From positions 6,463,298-6,527,297 of the forward strand of contig CM035353.1 in assembly GCA_020137815.1 (NCBI GenBank): a DNA stretch of 64,000 nt. Direction: 5' to 3'. Source of the DNA: Hormiphora californensis. Its lineage: Eukaryota > Ctenophora > Tentaculata > Cydippida > Pleurobrachiidae. Within the stretch, counting starts at the first letter, position 1; every line of letters starts with the position of its first letter. The notes beneath the pieces are model-generated. The model made no database searches, was not told the origin of the DNA, and saw only the letters and a list, made by a program, of their open reading frames with translations. Of the stretch, positions 54,675 through 64,000 are shown piece after piece. The position numbers and the translations under genes are program-made.

Positions 54675-55559
54675 TCTCTATCTGGCCGAGCTCAGTAAGT
54701 CAGGTCAAGCCATGTCAGGACTCATGCTCTGGGAGGGATAACACGTCCGCCCGAGGCTGGGAAGACGAGATGGAACACACATTCTCGTTTTGCGAGAAAC
54801 TTTTTTATCTAACAATATCTAACCACGCAAAAAACAAGGAGGGCGGCAAACCAGATTTACCAACAGGGAGAAGGTGCAGGCTGACACTGGCGAGCGAGAT
54901 TTATCCCGCCGTCATATTAGATCGCCCGGTATAATATTATACAGGGTGACCCAGAAAATTGAAGCCACTTAGAGATATAGTTCGATCCGTTAGCACTAGA
55001 GTCTGCGGGGGGGTACCAACCTATTTTTTTGTATTTTTTTGTATTTTTTTGTACGGTCCGTACAAAAAAATAACCAAAATTCCCTGCTTTTTCCGTACAA
55101 AAAATACAAAAAAATACAAAAAAATATACTGCTGAAGGGAACTTCTTTAGGGCCCCCTATAAGTCTCTAGAGGTTTGCGGGGTCCTTATACTGGCCTGTA
55201 TTTGTTTTGTTCGCGGGGAGGGAGGGTCGAACAAGGCAAGCCTGTATAGCCCTCTAGTTTCGTAGTACTCATAATCCCATGCTTTTTCCATGCGAACATT
55301 ACCATGATTAAGTTATTCTAGACCTGAACTTGCTCCAAATCCTAGTTTGGTAACAGCAAAATATGTCGGGATAGTGCCCAAGCTTTATTTTCTGATGAAA
55401 TTTCATTTTTCGGCCGAATATGCCTACTTATTCCCCCTCATGCCTGGAAAAAGGAGGCATAAGCAGGCCGAAAAACTGAAAAAGCCGAATCGGCCTCTCT
55501 CCCCCGGCCAGTTGTGCGCGCGCTACATTATATACTCTCAAATCGCAGTCTATTCAGTT

Positions 55560-55632
55560 CCCCCATGGTGTAGTGGTTATTGCATTATATACTTGACACG
55601 CAGAAGGTCCCGGGTTCGACACTCGCCTGGAT
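55560..55632 (+). tRNA. tRNA-like pseudogene or SINE head
   Basis: Contains a clear A box (tggtgtagtgg, followed by tta) and a B box core (ggttcga), with spacing about 3 bases longer than in a normal tRNA. The nearest likeness is a valine-type tRNA (cttgacacgc around the anticodon). The acceptor and T stems do not pair, so it is not a functional tRNA. Such A/B-box promoters head tRNA-derived SINEs. No 3' body repeat is evident. Confidence 0.45.
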
Positions 55633-55742
55633 CATTTTTTTCAAAACTTTTTAAATACTAACACTTGGTATAGCACTAAGTGTAAATCAATTAATTTCAA
55701 AAACTCGACCGTTTTTTAGACTATTAAATTAAAGTTCCACTA

Positions 55743-56375
55743 TCTTGAACTACTGTGTGACTTTAAATGACTGAGACTGGTATATTGCGAATTGCGTGAA
55801 AACTATGGCATCTTTCGACTTCAAATTTTGGGACATGATAAAACTAGGTTGTAGCAATTTTCTCCTAGTTTTACAGCAAATTTCAATGTTCCTGAATGAA
55901 TCTATTGCCCAAAAACCTCCTCCAACTTTACACAGTCATATCTCTGGAGTCTAATGAGATAGAGAGTTCACATTTTTAGGAGAGACAGATAAGACGATTT
56001 CGAATGTTTTGTCTGCTTTACGAGTTGCTACATTTTACCATTTGTTCACAGGAACTGTTTAAAGTGATGTAACACGGTCTAATTAGGCCAAATTTAGGTC
56101 ATTTTACCCCTCAAAGATCACATGTCCAGCTGCATCTAGTGGGCTAATGAGGCCTTGAACACGCATACGTCACGTGTTACTGTAGAGCTACAGCTCTCCT
56201 TTTCCATCTCGAACCAGCAGACATGATCATGGTGTCTGGAAGTGGTAACAAGCTGTAGAAAACCAGACAGACTAGATGCTTTCTACTTCAACGTATCACT
56301 CTCTCCCTTTCTCGTTATAAGGTCACGTGACTGGAATTGGGATCTTGACATGATCACTTAATGTCTACAAAGCGT

Positions 56376-56441
<66 letters not shown>

Positions 56442-57045
56442 ATGTCGAGATCCCAATTCCAGTCACGTGACCTTATAACGAGAAAGGGAGAGAGTGATAC
56501 GTTGAAGTAGAAAGCATCTAGTCTGTCTGGTTTTCTACAGCTTGTTACCACTTCCAGACACCATGATCATGTCTGCTGGTTCGAGATGGAAAAGGAGAGC
56601 TGTAGCTCTACAGTAACACGTGACGTATGCGTGTTCAAGGCCTCATTAGCCCACTAGATGCAGCTGGACATGTGATCTTTGAGGGGTAAAATGACCTAAA
56701 TTTGGCCTAATTAGACCGTATTACATCACTTTAAACAGTTCCTGTGAACAAATGGTAAAATGTAGCAACTCGTAAAGCAGACAAAACATTCGAAATCGTC
56801 TTATCTGTCTCTCCTAAAAATGTGAACTCTCTATCTCATTAGACTCCAGAGATATGACTGTGTAAAGTTGGAGGAGGTTTTTGGGCAATAGATTCATTCA
56901 GGAACATTGAAATTTGCTGTAAAACTAGGAGAAAATTGCTACAACCTAGTTTTATCATGTCCCAAAATTTGAAGTCGAAAGATGCCATAGTTTTCACGCA
57001 ATTCGCAATATACCAGTCTCAGTCATTTAAAATCACACAGTATTA
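55743..57045. mobile_element. 1.3-kb near-perfect palindrome
   Basis: The left arm (about 55743-56350) and right arm (about 56441-57045) are reverse complements with only a few differences (e.g. aacacggtct versus agaccgtatt). The centre is a (ctct)(ca)n(ct)n microsatellite at 56374-56438. Outer ends read ctgtgtgactttaaatga/tcatttaaaatcacacag. Nested inside the 55.0-kb G-ended element. No target duplication recognised. Confidence 0.95.
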
Positions 57046-57447
57046 TCAAACTAACTTAGACCACGGGAAAAAATCGGCCAAAATGGGGATAAATTTTGGC
57101 CATTCTCGGCCAAAAAATATGCTGGGACACCGGGTTAGTAAGACTTGTTCTAGTTAGGAGTCGTGGGGACGGGGAATGGTAAAATAAACTAAATAAACAC
57201 TCTAGAGGCCTTTAAAGGCCAATAGAAGGACCTCGAGCGCCTCTAGAGACCTGTAGAAGGCACCAAAGAAGTTCCCGACAGCAGTAAACTTTTTTGTATT
57301 TTTTTGTATTTTTTTGTATTTTTTGTACGGACCGTACAAAAAAATATTGCCTGCTTTTTCCGTACATCCGTACACAAAAATGGTTGATACCCCCCCGAGT
57401 CTGCCCACCTGTAAATATGCATCCTCTCGAAGTTACTACAAGAACAC

Positions 57448-57675
57448 ATGTATTATGTACCAGCAACCAACAATCCCGTAGATCCATTGACCAAGTGCAT
57501 TGACCTCAAGAGGGAGACAAAGAGCAAATTACTGTCGACAATCCTCAATAAGGAGAAAAGTGCTCTCATCAATAAAGAGTACGTCGACAGGAAAGGCGAA
57601 AAACATTCGTACACTAAGGCGTTCTTCGCCAGTAAGGAGTTCAGGAACTGTGGGAGGACTGCTCAGTGCTCATAG
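57448..57675 (+). CDS. Unrecognised exon, KCIDLKRETK
   Basis: The frame reads YYVPATNNPVDPLTKCIDLK, RETKSKLLSTILNKEKSALI then NKEYVDRKGEKHSYTKAFFA and ends at TAG. V-P-x-x-x-NPVDPLTK faintly recalls the NPAD-x-L-S/T-R segment that ends retrotransposon RNase H domains, but no RNase H motif precedes it. It immediately follows the 55-57 kb element and may be the host sequence. No firm family. Confidence 0.35.
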   Translation: MYYVPATNNPVDPLTKCIDLKRETKSKLLSTILNKEKSALINKEYVDRKGEKHSYTKAFFASKEFRNCGRTAQCS

Positions 57676-57707
57676 CAGCTTTCATAAATTACTAAACGCT
57701 ACTAACC

Positions 57708-58893
57708 GGGGGGGGGGGGACATGTTAATTTTGTTAACTTTGTTAATATTAACATCGAGAAAACAGGTGATTTATTAACAAAATTAACAAAAAGTTAACA
57801 AGTGTTAACAAATGCCATTTATGCCATCTAAATCCCCTTTAGCACGTATTTTTAGTATTTAACACTTGTTCTGCGAGCAAAGTTGTTCATTCTGTACGAT
57901 TTACATACCCCTACTACCTCTACTACGGCTTTTCTACAGCGATTTATTCCCAGTGGCTTTTTAGAAAAATCTCGCTGCGAATCGCATGTCACAGAACCTG
58001 ATTAGATCCCATTCCGCTGTCGCTGCTGCTGTGGCAGCAGTCGTTCTGCTCTCGTTCTTCTCCCATTCCGCTGTAATTCCGCTGGCGCGGCGGGAATAAC
58101 TGCTAACAATTGGGATCTCTAATCGAAATCCGCGCCCGTTTCTAGCAATTGTGGCTCTCTAAACATGTAACGATCACATAAGAGCACTAATGAGGTGTGA
58201 GAGCAGCATTAGCAAGCAAAACAGGGATTTTTCTCCTTATTTTTCTGCTGTCAGTCAAATTTCTCGCTGCGAATGGGATTCGCCCATTCGCTATAAAAAG
58301 CCACTGGGGATTTATTCCATTTTGTAAATGTTAATAAATACTAGCCAAACTAAACCGCAATTGAAGTCAAATGACCCTAATCCACATTTTCGCACCCTAA
58401 AAACTAAATAAGACTCACGAATTTACCTTAAAACGAAAAATATCCCAAAAATCAATTTTTCTAAAAAAACACAAGGATTTGTAGCGAAGCAAATTTTCAA
58501 TCCTTGACCAAAAAATTGATTTTGGGAAAATTTTATTTCTTTTTTCAATAGAAACGGTGTATATCATCTTATTAAGTCCAAAGAATCGATTACCAATTTA
58601 AAAATTACGTTTAAGTGAGATTTTATACGCTAAATTGAAATATTTGTAACTTTTGGAAATTTATCGATTTTGAGCCAAAAAACCTGTATGTCGGACTTTG
58701 GTTATCGGAAAAGGCCTTGTTTGGGTATATATGTGTTAGATAATTCATTAAACTATAAAATTAAACCAGTTAAAGTCGTATTATCAACCAATAAGAACAG
58801 TCTTTTAGCATTTGTTAATTTTGTTAATTAACGTTAATTAACAAAATCGAAAAAAAGAGGTGATTTATTAACAATTAACATGTCCCCCCCCCC
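57708..58893. mobile_element. 1.19-kb G-ended element with empty-site paralogue
   Basis: G12 then acatgttaattttgttaact at the left; the inverse at the right. TACTAACC is duplicated at 57700-57707 and 58894-58901. The paralogous segment at 59555-59600 reads through the site without the element. The ends resemble those of the 47.9-kb element (catgttaattttgttaa). An internal inverted pair (atttattcccagtggctttt ... aaaagccactggggattta, 57946 and 58293) marks another nested insertion. Non-autonomous. Confidence 0.9.
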
Positions 58894-58939
58894 TACTAAC
58901 CACTTATTATAGTTTGTAACACCAACATCTCACACAGGA

Positions 58940-59263
58940 GTATTGAGTCACGGTTCTCAAGGAGTTAGGGGCGAGACAAACCTCATTGGGGGTGTTGGGA
59001 ACCGACTCCACAAGACACATTGCCTAACGAACAAACATAAAGTGGTAATGAAGAAGCTTGAATCATCCGAGAAGATGACGAGATCTTTGGGGGTAACACT
59101 CTGCCACAAGGATGTGCTATGCGGGGCGTCCCACAGGTATGTAATCAACAATCAACCGACTGTCACGGAGTGCGTTTATACAATATACGGGTGGCTTGCC
59201 AAGGACTTTCCCATTTTAGGCCCGGGCACTTGCCAGTGCTATGATATATATTATGTGGAGTAA
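58940..59263 (+). CDS. Unrecognised exon, VTLCHKDVLCG
   Basis: After tctcacacag the frame reads GVLSHGSQGVRGETNLIGGV, TNKHKVVMKKLESSEKMTRS, then LGVTLCHKDVLCGASHRYVI and FPILGPGTCQCYDIYYVE, TAA. Several cysteines (LC-x5-LC-G-x2-H). The upstream intron-like DNA is repeated at 59530-59640, where the corresponding exon is cut after about 60 bp. Family unknown. Confidence 0.35.
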   Translation, partial: VLSHGSQGVRGETNLIGGVGNRLHKTHCLTNKHKVVMKKLESSEKMTRSLGVTLCHKDVLCGASHRYVINNQPTVTECVYTIYGWLAKDFPILGPGTCQCYDIYYVE

Positions 59264-59363
59264 GGGCACGCCTCACCTGTTATTTTCCAGCCCTATATAT
59301 TTCACTCATTTTCTTCGAATTTTCTCTGTTGTATACAATATAATCTCCTCTTTGTACCTCAAA

Positions 59364-59460
59364 GGCAAAAGTATGCCAAGAGAACGAGGTTGTTGCTGAA
59401 ACAATTGGCCAGCTAGCCAAAAAAAAGCTGCTAGAGAAGGTAGCACGGCGGAATTTGTGA
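59364..59460 (+). CDS. Short helical exon with stop
   Basis: A possible acceptor (ctcaaag) opens AKVCQENEVVAETIGQLAKK, then KLLEKVARRNL and TGA. Amphipathic helix composition. Weak evidence. Confidence 0.25.
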
Positions 59461-59749
59461 TCCGGGAGGCCTTTCCCGAGATCGGGAAGATTGTAAGAAA
59501 TGGTTTCGAGGAAATGGAGAAGGTTTGTTGAATATTGCTCATAGCAGCTTTCATAAATTACTAAACGCTACTAACTACTAAGTACTAACTACTTATTATT
59601 GTTTGTAACACCCACATTTCACACAGGAGTATTGATTCACGGTTCAATGAGTTAGGGGGGAGACAAACCTCATGTGGGGATGTTGGGAACCGTAAGCATA
59701 TCACGGAATGCGTGGACACGATGTACGGGTGGTTTGTCAAGGACATTTC

Positions 59750-59990
59750 TCTCGCAGGAAACGGCTGGTATTTGGCGTGAGAACGGTGACTGACAACCTG
59801 GAGGTCCCATTTTGTAATATGTTTCTGGGCGCCCCACCAGTCTTGGCGGGCCAGAACACAGGGACAAAACTGGCGAAGATTGTGCGGGATAGAAATGCAG
59901 ACCGAGGAAGTAACAACAAGAACAATCTAACAAAACATACGTGGACATGTTGTAATGTCTTGGAGTTCAGGGAACTTGCACTGGATGCTC
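59750..59990 (+). CDS. LAGQNTGTKLAKIVRD exon, copy 1
   Basis: After ctctcgcag the frame is KRLVFGVRTVTDNLEVPFCN, MFLGAPPVLAGQNTGTKLAK, IVRDRNADRGSNNKNNLTKH and TWTCCNVLEF. A second copy at 62690-62935 differs by a few residues, including changes that keep the frame open, which suggests past coding constraint. I do not recognise the family. The following 150 bp are also duplicated. Confidence 0.45.
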
Positions 59991-60149
59991 GACGATATGC
60001 CTGCCATTGTTCCTCCCTCACGGAAAATTGTAGTGTTGAAAACTATTTACTATACTTAAATACATACTTTAATTTGGTACTATATACTTCGGTACATAAA
60101 ATCTTCTATTTAGATTTATTGAGAACAATGCTCCAATTCAAGTAAATAT

Positions 60150-60955
60150 CGTATACTCCCATGTCGAGTACGTTGATTAAATATCATTAAATACTTAAAT
60201 TTATCGAGCGAAATGCTCAATTTCAAGTAGGATGTAATTGGCCTACTCAACCGTGTGACTCTTACTAGCTGCATGGTGGGGGATAAAACATGGCGACGAG
60301 TATGACAAAAAATGCACATCGAACCTTGGGCGGGTACACCTAAATCACTCTTGTAGTGGATTGAACGGTTAGAACTCACGTTGGGGTAAGGAGGCTGTTT
60401 AAAAGAATATCTTCCAGTGGAAATTTCGGGTCGGACGAGGGGAAGCTTGCCTTTTGCGAACATTAACATATAATATCTATAATATTCTATCATTATATTC
60501 TAGTATCTTATGAAGATACAGTCAGATACAGTCTATTAACTAGGCAGCTCATGATGAATTAGGATGGAGGAGAAACGAATGACCGATTGATGTGATAATT
60601 CGACACAAGAAAATGGTTTACAAATGGTTCACAAATTCCAAACCATCGGTAGGCGGGATGGAATCGCGCATTGGGCAATGATGAGAAGATCAGTGGACGC
60701 CTCTGACTGACAGAAACGGCAGCTAAATCAGTGGTGGGTATATCTTCGAATGTATAGTTGTAATATTAAAACAAATTTTAAAACTGCATTGGACCATATG
60801 AAATATATCAGGTATGACCAGGAGATACGAGACTTTTAAATAGTCGATAAACAGGCTGGGGGTAGTGGGCACCATCAGTATTGTATTATAAGCATATAAT
60901 ATAGGGGTATATGGAATTGAATTCACCTTGAATGAATTACATTGCTCTCAAAACT
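60150..60955. other. AT-rich duplicated intron-like DNA
   Basis: The 59745-60150 segment and the 60930-60955 plus 61790-61830 segments match a continuous stretch at 62680-63150. The intervening 60180-60930 is present only in this copy and holds no supported gene. Confidence 0.5.
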
Positions 60956-60958
60956 TAA

Positions 60959-61789
60959 AGTGAGAGAGAACAGCCCCGATTTTGATGAAACTTGGTCAGA
61001 ATAGTGTTTGGTGTCTAATAAGAAGTCAAAAAAATTTTTAGCGCTCAAATCCTAAATTTAGGATTTTTAGGTTTTTTAGGTTTTTGGGCTTTTATGGGTT
61101 TCAGGAACGTTCTAGAACAAAATGAATAAAAACATCTTTCTCGGCGTTAAATTCTGCATTGATTATAGTGGTTATAAACCTTTCTATGACGTAAGGTTCA
61201 GAAGTTATCGCGAAAAAGCCCAAACGGGTACATGTGTTAGGGGCGGGTTCATGTTTTAGGCTAACCGGCGAACCTCTTGTCAGAACACCATGTTATAGGG
61301 TGTCAATCGACGCGTATTGATAAGGAGATCATTTTAGTGAAAATTATTTTGATCTGCGATGTCTGTGTAACGAATAAAACCTAAAAAACCTTACCACATG
61401 TTTTAACCAAACGGGTATGCTTCATTCAGTAAGGTTTTTTAGGTTTCATTTTTAGGTTTTAGGTGTTCTGACAAGAGGTTCGCCGGTTAGCCTAAAACAT
61501 GAACCCGCCCCTAACACATGTACCCGTTTGGGCTTTTTCGCGATAACTTCTGAACCTTACGTCATAGAAAGGTTTATAACCACTATAATCGATGCAGAAT
61601 TTAATGCCGAGAAAGATGGTATTATTCATTTTGTTCTAGAACGTTCCTGAAACCCATAAAAGCCCAAAAACCTAAAAAACCTAAAAATCCTAAATTTAGG
61701 ATTTGAGCGCTAAAAATTTTTTTGACTAATTAGACACCAAACGCTATTCTGACCAAGTTTCATCAAAATCGGGGCTGTTCTCTCTCACT
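60959..61789. mobile_element. 831-bp palindromic element, TTAA/TA flanked
   Basis: Arms of about 400 bp: agtgagagagaacagccccg, tttcatcaaaatcgg... inverted at the other end, centred near 61390 with nested caaacgggtatgcttcattc. Flanked by TTAA at 60955-60958 and 61790-61793. The paralogue at 63105-63145 (ctctcaaaactaaagtcaagg) is the empty site. Starts like the 469-bp element at 21.2 kb. Contains many ttttaggttt repeats. Confidence 0.85.
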
Positions 61790-61839
61790 TTAAGTCAAGG
61801 AACACTGCCCAGTTTTGTCCTACACTGACTGTACAGTGT

Positions 61840-61985
61840 ACAGTGTACACCGCGCAACCGAGGTGCACGACGAGTAAGCAGGACGAGGATAAACTGTGGA
61901 GCAATGTGGAGACACTGGTTGCCAGGACCCTTGCCAACAAAGTGCCAGCTTTTGAAGAATGCAAAAATCATTGGCGTGGAAGCAG
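61840..61985 (+). CDS. Possible exon, ETLVARTLANKV
   Basis: The open frame TSKQDEDKLWSNVETLVART, then LANKVPAFEECKNHWRGSR ends at a donor (gaagcag/gtacag). Acidic then helical; no family recognised. Confidence 0.3.
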
Positions 61986-62302
61986 GTACAGAACAGGGAT
62001 GCTATAATAGCGAAACAGGAGAGGAAGATTCTTCGATATTCAGGGTAATGGAGTTCATTAAAAGTTGTATAGCTAAGGGGCTACTGGATCAACTTGGCCC
62101 GTTTCATGTAGTAATAATTTGAGGCATCCTGCATATTTTGCACAAATTGAAAGGACATTTTATCAAGTTTACTCGATGCTTTCATTTAAAACTGACGTCA
62201 GTTTTAAATTTTTACAACTTTATTTGATAATAAATTAATTATACCGAGTTTTAATGTACTGTCCTGAGGCTAGTTACAAGCGTCAGATTACTTCATCGAG
62301 AC

Positions 62303-62404
62303 ATGTTTGTAGAAGAAGAAGATGACCTGTTAGGCAGAGCACCAGCCCCAGACCCCTCCAAACAAGAGGAACAGGCGAAAAAGGGACAACGGACAGGGAT
62401 ATGA
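62303..62404 (+). CDS. Small acidic open frame
   Basis: ATG: MFVEEEDDLLGRAPAPDPSK, then QEEQAKKGQRTGI and TGA, 33 codons. Could be a first exon. Weak. Confidence 0.2.
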   Translation: MFVEEEDDLLGRAPAPDPSKQEEQAKKGQRTGI

Positions 62405-62689
62405 AAGAGGCGAAGAGAAGGGTGGAAGATGCGAACTCCCTGCGAACTTCAAGAGGAACCAGGCCCTGAGGGACAGGACGGAGGAAGCTCCCGCTATTCT
62501 ATGTTGGTATTTTCCACTGTACTTTCAGGAGTTAAAGGAACTGAAAAATAACAGAATACTAATGGTCTTTGATGAAGTACATTCACTTCTGGAATGGGCT
62601 GTTTTATTTTTTATTTCCAACTTCTTTATATTCAATATTCATTTTATTCAAATTAAGTTACTAATTATTTAGATATTATAGGACATTTC

Positions 62690-62962
62690 TCTCGCAGGAA
62701 ACGGCTGGTATTTGGCGAGAGAACGGTGACTGAAAACCTGGAGGTCCCATTTTGTAATCTGTTTCTGGGCGTCTCACCAGTCCTGGCGGGCCAGAACACA
62801 GGGACAAAACTGGCGAAGATTGTGCGGGATAGAAATGCAGACCGAGGAAGTAACAACAAGAACAATCTTACAAAACATACGTGGACATGTTGTAATGTCC
62901 TGGAGTTCAGAGTTGCACTGGATGTGTTGAAAACTATGTATTTCAAAATCAACACAGTCTAA
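62690..62962 (+). CDS. LAGQNTGTKLAKIVRD exon, copy 2
   Basis: KRLVFGERTVTENLEVPFCN, LFLGVSPVLAGQNTGTKLAK and the same C-terminal half as copy 1, then EFRVALDVLKTMYF and TAA. A deletion relative to copy 1 lies after LEFR. Preceded by AT-rich DNA. Confidence 0.45.
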   Translation, partial: SRRKRLVFGERTVTENLEVPFCNLFLGVSPVLAGQNTGTKLAKIVRDRNADRGSNNKNNLTKHTWTCCNVLEFRVALDVLKTMYFKINTV

Positions 62963-63204
62963 TTTACTATATTTAAATACTATATGTACTTAATTTGGTA
63001 CTATATACTTCGGTACATAAAATCTTCTATTTAGATTTATTGAGAACAATGCTCAAATTCAAGCAATTATAGTATACTCCTAGGTCGAGTACATTGAATT
63101 GCAATGCTCTCAAAACTAAAGTCAAGGAACATCGCCCAGTTATAATTATTATTTATGTCATTATATACTGAGTTAATAAGTTGCTTTATTAGTCCCCTTT
63201 CCAG

Positions 63205-63435
63205 CAGTGATGACCTGTATCAAGGAATGCATTGGCCTTAATGCCTCGACCCACGCCTCGGATCAGGCTGGACCGACCACCAGGAGATCCAGGATAAGGA
63301 CCAACCCACACGAGCAGCATCTGCCTATGGTGTCTCTGAGAAATGACCACTCCGCCTTCCTGATGAAACTTGGAACGGAGATGGATAGGTTCGATCTTGA
63401 GAAGTGGGGGTATGCAATGCAGTTGTCACAAACAG
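63205..63435 (+). CDS. Unrecognised exon, MTCIKECIGLN
   Basis: After ctttccag the frame reads VMTCIKECIGLNASTHASDQ, AGPTTRRSRIRTNPHEQHLP, then MVSLRNDHSAFLMKLGTEMD and RFDLEKWGYAMQLSQT, ending at acag/gtgaaa (63435). Clear acceptor, clear donor and no stop make it a solid exon candidate. Product not recognised. Confidence 0.45.
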
Positions 63436-63449
63436 GTGAAACAACGTAT

Positions 63450-63537
63450 GGGTAAAAGCCAACCCAATACAAACTGTTGCCATTTGTGTCGATGGGTAAA
63501 AGCCAACCCAATACAAACTGTTGCCATTTGTGTTGAT
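63450..63537 (+). repeat. 44-bp direct tandem duplication
   Basis: The block gggtaaaagccaacccaata, then caaactgttgccatttgtg occurs twice in direct succession (63450 and 63494), lying between two candidate exons. 44 is not a multiple of three. Confidence 0.9.
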
Positions 63538-63760
63538 CTTATCGAATGCTCCAACGTGATTGAGACCGGAAGGGCGGCAGGATGGGGTATGGCAGACTTT
63601 GGGCCATGCCCCTGTGAGCATCCAGTGCAGCTCTACCTGACATTTGTTGCATGTGGACATATTGTCATTGCGCGGAGCTGCACTCAACAATATCCCAGAC
63701 AAAGTGCGAGATATTCCAGGACAATGAGGAGAGTATTGAGTAAAGGGGGTGATATGGGCA
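63538..63760 (+). CDS. Cysteine/histidine-rich exon
   Basis: The frame LIECSNVIETGRAAGWGMAD, FGPCPCEHPVQLYLTFVACG, HIVIARSCTQQYPRQS runs to about 63755. C-P-C-E-H-P...ACGH...C suggests a small zinc-binding fold (loosely RING- or B-box-like spacing), unconfirmed. After that the frame becomes T-rich and unlikely. 63760-64000 has no other supported feature. Confidence 0.35.
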
Positions 63761-64000
63761 CGTTCGATCAGTGGATGAGGCGAAATTATATTTTGTTTAT
63801 TTGTGGTTTTTTTTGCCTGTTGTTTGCTTGCCTGTATAATTATATTTTTTTGTTTCCCCATAGTTAAGGGAAAGTACAAGAGATGGCTGGCCAGGCTCGA
63901 CCAGGATGAACCAGCTGCAGTTGTATGTGCAAACCAAAATGTAGCCGAAAATTCGGTGTAATGTTGCATCCAGTGCAGTACCCAGAGAAAGAACTCCGTG

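Larger units (their letters stand above)
55007..57396. mobile_element. 2.4-kb G-ended element with 8-bp duplication
   Basis: The left end is ggggggg then taccaacctatttttttgta; the right end is the inverse (ggttgatacccccc). GAGTCTGC is duplicated at 54999-55006 and 57397-57404. Sub-terminal gtatttttttgtatttt repeats and gtacggtccgtac palindromes occur at both ends. It contains a tRNA-like segment and a long palindrome. Transposase absent. Confidence 0.85.

Noticed and set aside
55560-55632. Functional tRNA gene
   Set aside because: A and B boxes are present, but acceptor and T stems do not pair and the spacing is too long.
57448-57675. Retrotransposon RNase H end
   Set aside because: Only an NPVDPLTK resemblance; no RNase H or reverse-transcriptase motif nearby.
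63325-63969. 214-codon minus-strand ORF at the right edge
   Set aside because: It crosses the 44-bp duplication and a T-rich tract, and competes with better plus-strand exons that have splice signals.

Overview
This window looks like gene-poor, transposon-packed DNA from an animal nuclear genome. The evidence is GT/AG-bounded exons with very short introns, TA-, TTAA- and 8-bp-flanked DNA transposons, microsatellites, and no operons or long bacterial-type ORFs. The mix of relics (hAT transposases plus an invertebrate transposon-associated family with GDLK, paired-cysteine and YSEQA motifs) suggests an early-branching animal such as a sponge or cnidarian. That placement is inference; nothing in the sequence names a species. 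I saw no rRNA gene, no CRISPR array, no reverse transcriptase and no intact transposase.

Layout. 0-12 kb: mosaic of duplicated gene fragments (a MDKKKK/C-x2-C exon in two copies; four fragments of the GDLK family), a hAT transposase C-terminus at 5.6-5.8 kb, and two copies of a probable DDE transposase relic at 9.5-10.2 and 11.5-12.1 kb. 12.5-15 kb: short exons, a 30-bp minisatellite, and relics duplicated again at 24-26 kb. 15-24 kb: a head-to-tail series of about five related gene fragments, each carrying some of four exons (MKCVVPGC, MKRTQ, KIVCKFC, EKLL). Its successive introns were hit by three different transposons, and a fourth sits between two units. 24-31 kb: more exons of the GDLK/YSEQA family, a 1.25-kb G-ended element with a nested MITE, and charged ORFs. 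31.3-32.7 kb: a 1.35-kb near-perfect palindrome. 33.8-37.9 kb: a second copy of the 2.4-kb composite element at 15.4 kb, its internal tandem array in the opposite orientation. 38-46.6 kb: hAT fragment, two-exon gene pieces including a SAP-like motif, a duplicated cysteine-rich gene fragment split by a 92-nt G tract, and a multi-exon gene with three consecutive phase-1 introns apparently cut by a 1.56-kb transposon. 47.9-52.8 kb: a stack of mobile elements at least four deep. 53-64 kb: further exons, two more G-ended 8-bp-TSD elements, two long palindromes, and a segmental duplication whose second copy preserves empty sites.

Several insertions can be read directly, because an uninterrupted paralogue of the target is present in the same window. 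The most unusual signals are the class of long palindromes, the G-tract-ended 8-bp-TSD elements, the inverted tandem array in the composite element, and the recurrent tight GNA-triloop hairpins. Gene calls are exon-level hypotheses. Many reading frames begin without an ATG because they are exons or broken copies.
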